Shown piece by piece: positions 35,901 to 47,954 of a stretch of DNA of 64,000 nt. The stretch is from Lytechinus variegatus (taxonomy: Eukaryota; Echinodermata; Echinoidea; Temnopleuroida; Toxopneustidae). The notes beneath the pieces are model-generated. The model had not been told where the DNA came from and ran no database searches. It was given only the letters and a program-made list of their open reading frames with translations. Every line of letters starts with the position of its first letter. Position 1 is the first letter of the stretch. Position numbers and translations under genes: made by a program. The stretch covers positions 53,887,195 through 53,951,194 of the forward strand of contig NC_054742.1 in NCBI RefSeq assembly GCF_018143015.1, in the 5' to 3' direction.

Positions 35901-38900
35901 AAAGAGTCTTCTTCAGCTCCCCCTGAATATTTCCTGAATATTTATATCTGCAATATACCACTTTGTATGTGTATGCATGTTATGGGTGGATCTGATGCCA
36001 TTAAGAATCTGGAAGCGCTTCCCACCTTAAAAATTATGCAAGTTAAAATTGAGGTGCCTCAGGGATAACGTACCGTATATATATGTGTAAACTGATATGG
36101 ATGAAAAAAAAATCTCTTGAATATCACACTCTCAATGTGAACTAGTACACTTGATGTATTGGCATGTTTTGGCCAATATACTTTACGTGAGAAGAACTTC
36201 CCCAAGTGCGAGCCCCAGCGCAAATCAAAATTAGGTTATCATTTTGCAATAACACATTTGGATGAATAATGATATGTACACACCGAACATGCTAAAGCAT
36301 ACAGAATGTTTTCTTTGAGTGGCAGCTGGAGAGACACACTTATACATGAAGGGGAACCACGATATTAAAGATTCTTGCTGGGTTATACTTATAGTTGCAT
36401 TATTCATTGTTGGTTTTGAAATAGAGAGCATCAAGTCAATTTGGGAGATTACTATCAACACCAATGGAAGATGTGATGTCTACCTATTTTACAAAAGAAA
36501 AAGCAGGCTTCAGCATTAGCTCACTCACCATATTGTTTCACAAAATTGATTTAGTTCAATTCAACATTCTGATTTTTTTGGGGGGAGGGGGAAGGGGGAA
36601 GGGGTTTATACAACACTAATGAAAGATGTGATGTCTACCTATTTTACAAAAGAAAATGCAGGCTTCAGCATAAGCTCACTGATCATATTGTTTCACAAAA
36701 TTGTCTTAAATGATTTAGTTTAATTCAATGTTCTGATTTTTTTTTTTGGGGGGGGGAGGGGGAAGGGGTTTATTAAATTAGCTTGAGTTTGATAAGGAGA
36801 ATGTATTTTCGTTCTGGTGGGTGTTTCATAAAGCTGTTCGTAAAGTTACGAAAGACTTTACGCGTGACTGGAACATGTTCTTAGATCATAACTCAATTAC
36901 ACAGTGATATCACATAGCACAAGAAAGGATCACCAGTCGTGCGTAAAGTCATTCGTATCTTACGAACAGCTTTATGAAACACCCACCTGGCATCATAAAA
37001 ATGCATTGCAATAAATGTACTTATGTATATTATATTTGTCATATCCTGTTTGGTTGATTATTCATATTTGATATTGCATGATTCAATCTACGGTATACTC
37101 TTTTCTCATTGAATTTCACTCTTTTTAGATCATTTTAGCATGGAGTACCCTTTAAGTTTATAAAACAAAATTTTAGCAACTGTTTTTACTCAGTGTGTCA
37201 TACTCGTGATGTCTTTTCGACCCTAATATCATCATCAGTTTGTTCTTTTGAGATGCAGAGAACCAAAACCTGTGGAAGTTCTAGATGTCTAAAATGATCA
37301 GTGATGGCATTTCATCAACATTTTGCAACCAAACAAAACACACAGACAAGAATTGAGAAGATGAAACTGCTCCTTAATACTGCATAAACCTCTGTCCACC
37401 CTTTCTTTCTCTGAGGGGTGTCTCTTTTATTAAGTTCATTCAAATGGAATTTCTTATTTACACTAAATAGTCTCTATAAAAAGTGTGGTTTTCAAATCAC
37501 CAAATTAACGACCCAGGCTCATTAGCATTCTTTCTATGCTTCATGCTTTCAAAAGAAAGAGTTCCTCAGAAAATCTATTTTGGAATACAAAAAAGAAAGG
37601 TCCACACAATAATAAGTTTCCTGGTATTGAATACTTTTTTCGTATGACTGTGGCACAAGACTCTTTCTTGTGAAAGGTTTATTACATTTCCACAGGATTG
37701 TACAAAATTTTCATGAAATCTTTAGCCAAAGACTTATACTGTTAAATAAACTTTAACTAGAAATACCACTGAAGGTGATTAATATCCCACACTTTATGCT
37801 GTTACCATGGTAATGTAGTGTCCAATACACTTGGAAAATAATTTTTCGCATGTATTTATGCAAGATGAACATTTGTGCCATCAAAAATAAATGTCTTGCA
37901 TAATCTTGGCCTAGTAAGACAAGCAATTAATTGCTGATTTGAAAAAAAAATCTGATTAGTTTCTTGTCAGGCTACTGAGGAAAATGCACATGCAGCAATG
38001 ATCTTGATAGGGTATTTCTTTTAGTGATGACTCGCTAACCTTTTTGTGACTGGGCCCTCGTCTAAAACTTGCTTCGACTCAGGCAATTATTCTACCTGTA
38101 GAAGGTCGACTTTATTGCAGATATTTGTACATATAACTAGCGAGCTGAAACATTGCTGAAAACTTTAATTTTATCAAAAAACCCACAAACACATACCAAA
38201 TTCCTTCCTCACAAATATTCACTTGGGGTACAGGATAAATTCCAGGCAAAAAATAAATACATGAAAAATTGTACTATCAAAACGAAACCTGACTACTTTA
38301 CATCTCAAAATAGCAACAAAGAAAATAAAAATAAAATAAATATCAACTGAAAGAACTACATGTAAAAACAAAACTGAAAAATAAAAATTCTAAATGGGAA
38401 TGTCTACAAAATGTACATGAGAGTTTAAAATGAATAATGAGTCTAAGAGGCGGAAGTTGATAAATAATGTGTACCTTAGGAAAGCCCTCTGATATATCCT
38501 TCTGCACAGAGTGGACGTTGCATTGTAGAGAGCCCATAGGAAATGCATAGGGGGTAAAAATGTACAAGTGTTGATTTCTCGCATTATATCACCAAAAAAA
38601 ATAAAAATAAAATTAATCAGAGCCTCCACCATATTAATTTAGCAGATTAAATACACCTGTACTAGAACCATCACCTTTGAAGAACATCTAGTTATGGTAT
38701 TATCGAATTTTGCAATAAATTGATAAGATATTTTCAGCACAGGTCTTTCTAAAAATAGTTCAAGTGCAGTAAATGCAGAATACAAAGATGAAGTGTAAAT
38801 TTTTTTACCCGGTATTCTGAAATTAGTGGATGATGATGTACATGTAAATGTATAAATTTCAGGTATGAATTTTCCATGCATTATGATATTTTTGACAGAT

Positions 38901-41900
38901 TAACACACATCTAGCAGATGGTGGCAGGTGGCAAAGGATTTGATACATTACCACATCTGTCAACGATGAATAAAAATAGGCTACATGTAGCCTACAATAT
39001 AAATCATGTACTGCATGTACTCAAAGAGCTTCAAACAGAGCTCCATGGTATACCATCATTGTATGCAATATGTAGGCATGAATAATCATAATTACTTCTA
39101 TCGAAATTGAATGAAAAAATTTGACTTTACACTTATGAATTTGTTCAAAATTTAAAAATAGGCCTACACCACATTTTGCCACTTAATTCATAAAGAAAGG
39201 AATTCAAAATTCAAAGACCCCTTTCTTCTTTCCTTATTTTTCTTCAAAGTCCTGTATATAAAATTTCATCTTTCAGTTTCAAAGTTCATGTAGTTGTATC
39301 CCAAATATTTCATAATGATCAATCTTCATAGCCTTCCTTTTACTCTACATGGATGTCATGTCGGGTTTTGAATATTGATGGAGTGGCAATGGTCACACTA
39401 GATTAGGCTGTGTAGACTAGTAGTTTGTATGAACAAACTGTGAAGATATGTTTTCATACTGTACAATAATGTTTATTTTCACTATAAAGTCAGAATGAAA
39501 CATTTTTAATGAAAGTTTAGTTGCATTTTAATGCCATTAAAAGGAGAAGAATGTAAAGAAAGTGTTTAGAAGGCAACAAAAAACTGCTTGTACTATGAGA
39601 ACATTTTGAGATGGTAAACTCTCATCTACATGCACATGTAGGGATTTGGGTAATCAATTCAATTCATCTAAATTGTTTAACAATTTTTTAATCAGAAGTG
39701 ACAAGGAAACACAGAATCATAAGAAACCGCATACACTGTCAGAGTCAACAAGTACATTCTGTGTCTACTGTGCAGATATCTTGTCTACATGTCACCCTAT
39801 TCATAAAACTGTATTTCTATTTGTGATGGCCAAAATTATATCACAAAGATGGAATCAAGTTCAACCAATAAAATATTATAACAGTACAACTGATAATAAC
39901 TTTTACAAAATAAGTCCCTTTCCTGATCCAGCAATCAGGAACTTGACAGGACTATGTTTACCAATAGAAAATGCAAATAATGCTAATAATAATAATAATA
40001 ATAACAACAATAATGATAATTATAATAACATCAACAACAATAATTATAATAAACTATTATAGTATCTCTTCATTTTTTTGCAAAGAAATTATACAATTAA
40101 ATCTTGCTTACAGTACATAAATATCCTTTTTCCCATTAATCTGCAACTCAAAAAATTTACCAAAAACAAAAGTCGCTCTTTATCCATCATGTTTTTATAA
40201 ATCATATTTATTGCTGATAAGAGCAGGGTTTCTATGGATTGGGTCATCTGTATGCGTGCATGGTAACTAATCTAAACCAATATTGAACACACGTAACCAC
40301 ATCCACCCTCCACAGGCCTCATACCCTTTACATGCTCATATATGCAGAAGGAAAGAGATGAAAATTGCCAAAGGATTGTTTATAAAATAAGCAATGTAAA
40401 TGACACAAGATGAGGATATAAGGCATATAGGTATTACAAAGATGAGAGTCGAATACACATGGATTTGCCATCACCCACAGAGTTTCGGAAAGTGATAATA
40501 CATAGAAGAGAAAGAACCGGTATATAGAATTCCTATACATAATTTGGATCACATCAAAATGAAATATCGTGATAGTAATCACATTCAAAGAAGCCAACAT
40601 ATGATCATGATTATTATGATTAATCATATGATTATATGACTACTATATGTATATGACAAGTCTCAGACTCCGTTTTCAGTATAATTTCTTGAACTGGTTT
40701 CCTTTAAACCAGTTTAGGAAACAAGTTAAGAGGATTGCTTCACTAGCGTCCTCATCACCGTCTCCTGAACTATCAAAAGCACTTCACATGGTCTTGTTGC
40801 TATGGAATGCTCTCAGAGGAGTCACATGTTTTGCAAAAATGTAAAACCGTAGTGAAGGCATTCTGCTTAAAGCTTAAACCAGTTTGACGAGGCAAAAAGC
40901 GTCCTTAAAACCACATCGCGAGGTGGTTTTCCAAACTTGTTTGAAAGACACTTAAAATCGACTGCTTCGAGTATCCCCATTACAGTATACAACAAACAGG
41001 TTTCTACTATTTCATGTAACTAGTTTATGGATGTACATGTAGATGGCAACAGGGTCTAATTTAACAGTTATTCACTTTACATTGTATCCAAATTGAAATC
41101 ACAAGATTTGGCTGATATTCTGAACTTGAGTTTGTAAACCCAGGTCTAAAGTTGTGGTTTAGCTACATGGATAGCCAAATATGACACAAATTCCTGACAG
41201 AAGAGATTTAATTTGTCAGCGTATTTGACACTCATCTATTCATTACTGTAAGAGAATTTAGAAAATTCATTCCATCATTACAAAATGGAGATTAAAAACA
41301 GTAAACTAAAGCAAATAAAATTTTGACATTTTTAAAAAGAAAATCATAGTTTTTCAAAATATTGGCCAATATTATCACTTACAAAAAAACAATCTAAATG
41401 TACTTGTATTACTTATCCCCGGGGGGGGCACTCAGTATATAATGCATAGTGGGTATGTGCCGCGGAGGGGACCCCCATTTTCACACTCAAATTTCCGTTC
41501 CAAGGCATAGCATTTTTGCCTTGTTGAGAAAAAGAACAAAGAAAGCCGCTCCAAGGCATAGCATTTTCTTCTTATCGAGAAAAAAGAAGAGAGAAATCCG
41601 CTCCAAAGCTTCGCATATTTTTCGTTACGCCGCTCCGATCGCATTGAATGAGCCGCAATTTTGGTGAAAAGCGGCCGCAGAGCTCCCCCGGCGGAGGCCG
41701 CGCTAGCTGCATCATGCACACATGACCGTTCCGTAGGGATGTATACGCACTCAAACGCTGGCGATCCGTTCCAAGGACCCCCGTTTTCACAAACATTTGT
41801 CCTTCCGAAGCCCGTTCCGAGGACCCTCCTTTTTACAATAAGCCCGCTCCAAGGCCCCCGTTTTTTGTCTCGCCCGCGGCACACCCCCACCACTTTTTTG

Positions 41901-44900
41901 GTCGAGTGCCCCCCCCTGGTATTTATCACTTCAATAGAAAAATGCAATTTATGAAAAATTATCATCACACCAATAAATTCAGTGGTCAGCCAAATAGACT
42001 ACGGTACCAGCCATATTATTGCTACTTATTGTAGCTTATTTTTTCATCCAATAATTTTCAAGTCTTTATAATATATCAAATTTAAAAACAAACACAATAT
42101 TATGTATAGATTTCATAGCATATATCTTCCATGGTTTCAGTATTCAATGGCCATTGCTCATCCTTTGTATTGCTGATCATGTAAACAGTTCATGTGTGGC
42201 AGATGAAACTAGATTTTTTTTTTTGCAGACTCACAGTAATTCAATGTTTTCATCAGGGTTATGGGAAATCAGTTGTAATGTACAGTATGTAGGCATGATG
42301 AATGAGCGGTATTTTGACGGGCTGAGATATATGTAGCTAGAAATTACTGAATATGAAATGACTCTGGAAAAAATTAACTTTAGTCAGGGGCAAAATGTGA
42401 TTGCCCGAGCACTAAATTACATTACGCAGACTTGGATGTCAATACAATAAATTTTCAACTAATGTTCGAAATTGGGGAGTGTTTCGGCCGTTTCTATGTA
42501 CAGATGCACATTAACATGTGGAGACACTGAACACCTTTAATGAAATTTGTAAATGCCAATGCAATGCTCACATCATCCAATAGGTGAAAGGAAAGTATAG
42601 TGTACAGAGTATATATCACATAAATGGAGAGGGTGGGGAATTCATTTACATGCAATTATAAGAAGACAACAAAAAACAAGTGCAATTATCTTAACTGATG
42701 AAATAGTCTTCCTCCATAGAAATGAAAAGTGGGTATTTGCTACATACATGTATGCAAATGTGATGTTATATTATGACAGTATGTGTGGTATGATTTTAAA
42801 AATCTCACAACATATGCTCCAAAGACAATCCTTACAACAACAACAAAATCTGCACAATAGGCAAAGCAAAGTATTAAAAGCATTCTATAGAGTGATAGTT
42901 CAGGAACATTAAGAAAATAAAAAATAAAGATGTTTCAAATGTTATCTCACTGGACTCAAACCTTTATTTTGAAGTCTACAGGTGTCTATGCCACTATCTG
43001 TTGTTGCTTTTATGATGAACAGTGCGTTCATGTACTGAAATTAATCTCTAGCTCAATTACGTCACATTAGAATTTGACTAGGCACCTACATGAAGTATGA
43101 TTTTGCTACACAGATCAAAATATTCTTTGTAGTTTAATAGTAGAGGCAAATAATTTGACAGCAAACAAAACATGTATGCGAACACAGAAAAGTGTATTTC
43201 AAAGTCTTCAAAATAAAATATAGGTGGTATTTACCTTTGAACGGATTTAACAAGGCACCTATAGGAAGTATTAGTTTGTTACCCAGATCAACCTTTTGTT
43301 GGTTAGTGGCAAAGGCAAAGAATCTGACAACAAAGAATATATATGCACAAGTCATGCAAACACAGTGTAGTCTATCATGTGTCCATATAAGTCTTCAAAA
43401 TCAAATATTAATATGTACCTTTAAACGAGAAATGTATTGCTTTGTATGTGCTACTAAAAGATCATCTTCAGTGGCTTCTAATGGGCAGATTGTAGTTTCA
43501 TCACACAACATGCCTTCCTCTGGAAAAGAAAGAATAAAATATAAAAAGCAATTTGAAATTATTTTGAATCAAATTCTACTTATATCAAGTGAACAAAATC
43601 AAGACAAGCCACAAATCTTTATTCTTACTTTTATTCATTAGGAAAAACAATAATAAGAGTATATAATAAAATTGCAAATGTACAAAAAGATTTTGAAGAA
43701 AATCATGAGGTAAAATCACAGTGACACTGTCACATAGATTTGAAAGAAATAAATACTGGTGGTTTTTTTGTGTTATTTGAATTAAATCCTGCAAAATTGC
43801 CAATACATAGACCTACACTATATCACTAAATTAGTATTATAATCTAAAATAAAAATACAAATCTCTACCACTGTACAAAGCTGGAATGTAGTGGAGAGTA
43901 ACAGCTTCATATGTCGAAATACATTGTATGAAACTGCTACAATCCCCTCAGCATTTGTCAGACTGTAAATTGAACATCCGACATACCTGATTACACATTA
44001 ATTTTCTGCTAGATTGAGCGCACGAGGTCACAATGGGAACATAGCCCAATAGTCTCACTTGCTCGCCATCTCATTTAGGTTTTCAGACTCTAAACCAAGA
44101 TTGCACAGAAATCTTTCAAATTCCAAATCATCAGAATTATACTTTGAATGGGTGAACCTTGACTAACCCCTCGAGCTTTGTCCAATTTGGAAGGGGTAAC
44201 GATCTCTGGTATTACCCCTGATCCAGGTACAGTTCATCAGAGAGCACTTAAAAGAAATTCCATGAATATTTTGAGTACCTTAGATCATACCAAAGCTCAG
44301 ATAAGCCAAGGTAACTGCACTGAGCAATTACATCAATGTACAAGTACCTGTAAATGTACATGTATATAGCACCGAGCATTGGTTTCCCCTACAGACATCA
44401 AGAGAGCAATAAGAAACTACATGTACTCCTATCAAAACAAAACATATGATGGTGTACGACTAGAAAATAAAGTACAATGACTGAGAATGAGACATATATA
44501 TGAGAGCAAGACTGTGCATAGACTGCTCTTCGATGAACACATTCTTGAGGTGATGGGAAGCTACCTCCAAACAGAACACAACAAAGCCTCTTTGGACTAT
44601 ACTCTATTTTCCGGAGATGTTTCTTAAATGTAATTCTTCACTTACTTTTGAGCAAGCTGTAGACTTTTCCCCATTTTCCTGAGTCAAATGGATGCAATTT
44701 CTCAAATCCAAGGAAGCTAATATTGTAATCAGGTGAGTAGATTATAGGCCATTGATGAGGTTCTACATCCAAGTACAGTTTTGATTTTTGAATCCTTTCC
44801 TTGATTTGTGCAAACTGCTCTGCTGTATCTTGTTCCGTTTCTTCCTCCTCTCTTTCTTCCTCTTCCATATCATCACTTTCAGAAGTTCTTTTCTCAATAG

Positions 44901-45016
44901 GTCTTTCTTCCTGTACAGTAACTGGATTTTGTTCTGTTTCATTTTGATGTTCTGGCGGACTCTCCACTGCATCTTTATTTTGATGATCACTCTCAGCCTC
45001 CATGCTTGTGTCTTCA
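29857..45016 (-). CDS. HDAC11: Histone deacetylase 11, complete eight-exon gene
   Basis: Class IV zinc-dependent lysine deacylase; vertebrate HDAC11 removes long-chain fatty acyl groups as well as acetyl from lysines. Exons on the minus strand are 45016-44646, 43519-43419, 35258-35142, 33053-32774, 32468-32399, 31872-31764, 31294-31114 and 29990-29857. All have GT-AG sites and join in phase to 1,350 nt from ATG 45003, giving 449 residues. Key residues are H211-H212 (GGGFHHCSS), D247, D249 and H251 (DLDAH), D330 (AGTD) and Y375 (SGGY), so it should be active. It is longer than human HDAC11 (347 residues) because of an acidic N-terminal extension of about 70 residues and a Ser/Thr-rich C-terminal tail. 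The first exon is open upstream of the ATG (reading EDTS), so an earlier start in another exon is possible. Confidence 0.93.
31114..31294 (-). CDS. HDAC11: HDAC11 coding exon 7
   Basis: Acceptor TTTCTTTCCAG, donor TTCAAG|GTAATA. Residues 346-405 include PIVMVTSGGYQRNNADIIAA with the catalytic Tyr Y375 and ILNLW. Without splicing the frame runs on for about 14 codons into the intron. Confidence 0.9.
31764..31872 (-). CDS. HDAC11: HDAC11 coding exon 6
   Basis: Acceptor TTATCCCTACAG, donor CTCAG|GTATGT. Residues 309-345 include DILVYNAGTDSLEGDPLGAL with zinc ligand D330. Confidence 0.9.
32399..32468 (-). CDS. HDAC11: HDAC11 coding exon 5
   Basis: Acceptor TTCCTTCACAG, donor GCAAG|GTTGGT. It encodes residues 286-308, GISRKVEVNYFIADEQYMTL, matching the family's AIRRKVELEWGTEDDEYLD-type segment. 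The donor lacks the usual A/G at +3, but the phase fits both neighbours. Confidence 0.8.
32774..33053 (-). CDS. HDAC11: HDAC11 coding exon 4 (active-site exon)
   Basis: Acceptor TTTCACCTACAG, donor AAAAA|GTGAGT. Residues 193-285 carry the catalytic His pair H211/H212, the glycine-rich GGGFCAYADI, and the zinc ligands D249 and H251. Relics of this exon lie in the preceding intron. Confidence 0.95.
33116..33245 (-). pseudogene. Decayed copy a of HDAC11 exon 4 in intron 3
   Basis: Aligns nearly without gaps to 32944-33060, including the acceptor area and the CTATGGCTAGTATAGCAG block (exon: CCATGGCTAGTTTGGCAG). In the homologous frame it meets stops where the His-His pair should be. It is open in another frame that runs into exon 4, which explains an apparent 189-codon open frame. 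Confidence 0.7.
33979..34067 (-). pseudogene. Decayed copy b of HDAC11 exon 4 in intron 3
   Basis: TTTCTTGCTTGCTAGAACAT, AAAGCCAAGG and CCTCTCTCCATGACTTGTTT match the exon (CTCCTTGCTTACTGGAACAA, GAAGCCACC, CCCCTCTCCATGGCTAGTTT) over about 88 bp. The active-site codons are lost. Confidence 0.65.
34433..34518 (-). pseudogene. Decayed copy c of HDAC11 exon 4 in intron 3
   Basis: TCTTTGCTTAC, AGTGATGGAA and CCATGGCTAGCAGCCTGT align with the exon in order, with small gaps. A fourth possible copy (about 34110-34240) is too diverged to call. Confidence 0.5.
35142..35258 (-). CDS. HDAC11: HDAC11 coding exon 3
   Basis: Acceptor GTTTCTTTTCAG, donor ATACTA|GTAAGT, exactly 39 codons (residues 154-192). 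It reads WSISVAGITEVPPVALLPNY and VLRPLRLQTGGSIL, the segment of the family with PLRTQTGGT. It is isolated by introns of 8.2 and 2.1 kb. Confidence 0.88.
36468..36772. repeat. Tandem duplication, period about 155 bp
   Basis: Two copies (36468-36613 and 36623-36772) share AAGATGTGATGTCTACCTAT, GCAGGCTTCAGCAT, TTGTTTCACAAAATTG and a closing G-run GGGGGAAGGGGTTTAT. Lies in HDAC11 intron 2. Confidence 0.8.
36816..36987. mobile_element. Foldback mini-element, GGTGGGTGTTTCATAAAGC family (copy 2)
   Basis: GGTGGGTGTTTCATAAAGCT and AGCTTTATGAAACACCCACC are perfect inverted ends. It shares AAAGGATCACCAGTCGT with the copy at 14221-14382. Lies in HDAC11 intron 2. Confidence 0.8.
37905..38060. mobile_element. 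Diverged relative of the foldback at 17645
   Basis: Shares TACTGAG, AAAATG-GCATGCA-GATG, CTTGATAGG and the GCTAACCTTT...TGTGAC end. The left end is decayed. Confidence 0.5.
39975..40062. repeat. AAT/AAC trinucleotide microsatellite
   Basis: Imperfect AATAATAAC repeats give a poly-Asn open frame that is not a gene. Confidence 0.8.
41418..41919. mobile_element. 502-bp hAT-like MITE, copy 1
   Basis: Ends CCCGGGGGGGGCACTC and GAGTGCCCCCCCCTGG are inverted repeats. The flanks TACTTATC and TATTTATC match at 7 of 8 positions, as expected for an 8-bp target duplication. The interior is full of CCGCTCCAAGGC/CCGTTCCAAGG motifs. Lies in HDAC11 intron 2. It has open frames on both strands, but they are diverged in copy 2 and have no domain. 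Confidence 0.75.
43082..43410. repeat. Tandem duplication beside HDAC11 exon 2, period about 163 bp
   Basis: Shared order: GGCACCTA, ACACAGATCA/ACCCAGATCA, GGCAAA, ATTTGACAGCAAACAAA/AATCTGACAACAAAGAA, CAAACACAG and TCTTCAAAATAAAATAT/TCTTCAAAATCAAATAT. The outer copy carries CTTTGAACGGATTT, a likeness of the exon 2 end and donor. Confidence 0.6.
43419..43519 (-). CDS. HDAC11: HDAC11 coding exon 2
   Basis: Acceptor TTTCTTTTCCAG, donor TTTAAAG|GTACAT. It encodes residues 120-153, with ATEDDLLVAHTKQYISRLK matching the loop and helix where vertebrate HDAC11 reads EEDLLVVHTRRYL. Confidence 0.85.
44646..45016 (-). CDS. HDAC11: HDAC11 first coding exon
   Basis: Acceptor CCCTCTTCCAG, so a 5' UTR exon must lie further upstream; donor AAAA|GTAAGT. 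It encodes residues 1-119 from the ATG at 45003: an acidic low-complexity extension (SDDMEEEEREEEETEQDT) and then the family start, QWPIIYSPDYNISFLGFEKL and HPFDSGKWGKV, which forms the first strand and helix of the deacetylase fold. Confidence 0.85.
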
Positions 45017-47091
45017 CTGGAAGAGGGAATGAAAAGAAAACATTGGTTCAATTTTATCAGCAATACAAAGACAGCTGCATTGTAAGAACTCAAAGTTCAT
45101 GTACGTAGGGAGCTCTTTACTGTATTACATTTGGAATTGAGTAATGGCAGGAACCATCATGAAACAGAAAGAGTCAACTCTGCCTACAAAGTATACTTTG
45201 CATACATGTTTAATAGTTAAATAATTAACTACATATCTGTTAATGGTCTTTCATTTGAAAAAAAAATAATCGAATGCAAAGTGGCCAATTTAGCTAACAG
45301 AAGTTCAGTGTTGCAGCCTTGCTAAACAACTTGACTTCTCTACAACACCTGGTTTCCACTAGTATCTTAACACTGGTGTGTTGTAGGCAAGGCATAGCCT
45401 GGATCCTTACGGCCAGGACCAAGGCAAAGGCAATGAAAGGCCAAGCCAACAAGCCAAGACATAAAAACTTCATGAAATCTCATGAAACCATGAAAACCTT
45501 AGAGCTGTAGGCCTATAATACGTCTCTATGATTTACATAAAAATTTACCTTTATCTGTAAAACAAGTATTTTCTGTTGTGTAGAAATTTTACTACCAAAA
45601 ATCACAGGTGGTAAAGCATTTTTAAACTGTTTTTAAATGTCTTTATCTTAACAGGGATTTCATGTAATGATTTTCTGGGCTTTTACACTCAATTTGTGTT
45701 CTATGAAAAACATAGCAAGAACAGTCTATGTAGGAATAACCATGTGATCGAGTGCTTAGCGAAGTCAACGTTTTCATAGGATAAAATGTTTGTGCACACG
45801 AGGGCCTTGCTCTCATTCAATGACACTCACACTAGTGAGAGGTTAGTATGCTTTACTAACCTCGAACACCCTACCATGTTTGGGTCATGATTTCTAAGAA
45901 ATCTGCAAACATCACTTCATTACGGAAGTAAAGTTTGCCGAAAATAACTTGCTCCAGCTACTCACCAGGGCAATTCCCGGTGTGTAGATATATACAAATA
46001 TATCTATATTATATTTTTTTAATTTGACAAATCAAAATTCATTTTAAAAAGAGCAAAATCGCTTACCGCGGCCTGGAAATAAATATCACAACCTAAATTC
46101 AGCTTGTCCGTAGTTTTATAACTGTGTCTAAATTCATTATACTTGCAATTCATATGACTATTATATAAAATATGGGCACCAATAAATGCAATACCCTCAA
46201 AACATTATTTTTGGTTATGATAAAACTTTTTTGAAATCATTTATGACAAATCATGAAAACTAAAAAAATAAAAAATTCTACGCCACTTGAACTAGACCAG
46301 CAGTACGAGCCTTATTCGTCTGTCAACAAACGGTATACAAAAGTCTATAGATCTACAATGAAAAGACTGAACACTACGCCAATTTGCGTGACACTTTGCA
46401 TTAATTTGCGAGTAAAATAGTTTGAGTGCCACGTCTTTTCCATGATGTAGTGTCTTTGATATTAATTGTGCGCCCTCTTTAAGCGAGAAATTCCTATATC
46501 GCTTCTGATATATATGGCTCTCGTGAACATCAAGAAAAACCATTTGGAGAAATCAAAAGGAAGAATAAGCAGGAAAGTGACTTCACATTGTTTGGTAAGT
46601 TTAATATAGTTTATATCTATTAATGTAATAGGGATTGGAATTTCACACAATCCCATGGACGTGTTACATGTGTTGTGCCTGTATGTGTTTTCATATCCTC
46701 TACTTGGTACAAAGGGATATTCGGGGATTCGAGTGCAGATGAGCTTGCCGACGCAGATGGTGCAATAGCCAATATACATGTAGTGAGACCACTATATATC
46801 GACCACCTCTTTTGAAACCGGCCACCTTTCGCGCATTAAAATCATTGCGTATTACAAACGGGAGAGTAGGAGCAGTGTCCATAGGAACGGTAAGAATCGA
46901 TTTTACAAGAGAAAAAGGGGAAAAGGGTAAAAATTTAGTAGAATTTATCAAAATTGTTTTGACTAGACCCGAACCTGCCCTGTTTCCGATAGGAAATGGA
47001 TTTAGAACAAATATCCGTCGTCAATCGTTGAATCATGTGCTTGATCTTGCAGTGGAAGTAGTGAGATGATTATTTAGCATGTTTTGACATC

Positions 47092-47597
47092 CGGGGGGGG
47101 GGGCACTCAGTATATAATGCATGGTGGGTTTGTGCCGCGGATGGTACCCCCATTTTTACACTCAAATTTCTGTTCCAAGGCATAGCATTTTTGTCTTATT
47201 GAAAAAAAAAACAAAGAAAGTCGCTCTAAGGCATAGCATTTTCTTATATCGAGAAAAATAAGAAAGAAATCCGCTCCAAAGCTTCGCATAATTTTCGTTA
47301 CGCCGTTCCGATCGCATTGAACTGCTACAATAATGAGCTGCAATTTTGGTGAAAAGCGGCCGCAGAGCTCACCAGGCGTAGGCCGCGCTAGCTATATCAT
47401 GCACGCATGACCGTTCCATAGGGATGCATACGCACTCACTCGCAGGCGATCCGTTCCAAGGACCCCCGTTTTAACATACATTTGTAGTTCCGAAGCCCGT
47501 TCCAAGGACCCTCCTTTTTAAAATAAGCCTGTTCCAAGTCCCCCGTTTTTGTCTCGCTCGCGGCACACCCCCACCATTTTTTGGTCAACCCCCAGGG
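47092..47597. mobile_element. 506-bp hAT-like MITE, copy 2
   Basis: Same orientation and order of motifs as copy 1 (GGGCACTCAGTATATAATGC at the start, CGGCACACCCCCACCATTTTTTGGTC near the end). It is flanked by a perfect 8-bp duplication, TTGACATC, at 47084-47091 and 47598-47605. It appears to sit inside another inverted-repeat element. Confidence 0.85.
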
Positions 47598-47954
47598 TTG
47601 ACATCATAGAAATGATTTGGAAGAGTCAAAATATTTCACCACCGCGACAAGAATCGGCCATATCGCGGGTGGTCGGTTTCAAAAGAAGGGTGCAAATGAG
47701 CAAATGTAAAACCGTCATATTCATTGTTCGCCGATATATATGTGAATTGAATCGGAGCCGCTGATCGAAACATGGGAATCTGATCTGCTCAATTTTCTGC
47801 ATAAATGAGACTAAAACAAGGTTAATCTGATAAATATTTTCGCAGGTACGATGCTTAGAGAATTAAGTGGTCGATAAGGGGTAGTTCTTAACATACATAC
47901 CAGTGTTCACGTTTCAGACCATATTATTATTGAGATCTAGGGGCTTTTCTTTTT

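Noticed and set aside
41449-41968. Open frames of 72-178 codons on both strands
   Set aside because: They lie within the hAT-like MITE, change between its two copies and have no domain.
44788-45108. Plus-strand frame across the first HDAC11 exon
   Set aside because: Antisense shadow of the acidic exon, giving a Phe/Leu-rich peptide.
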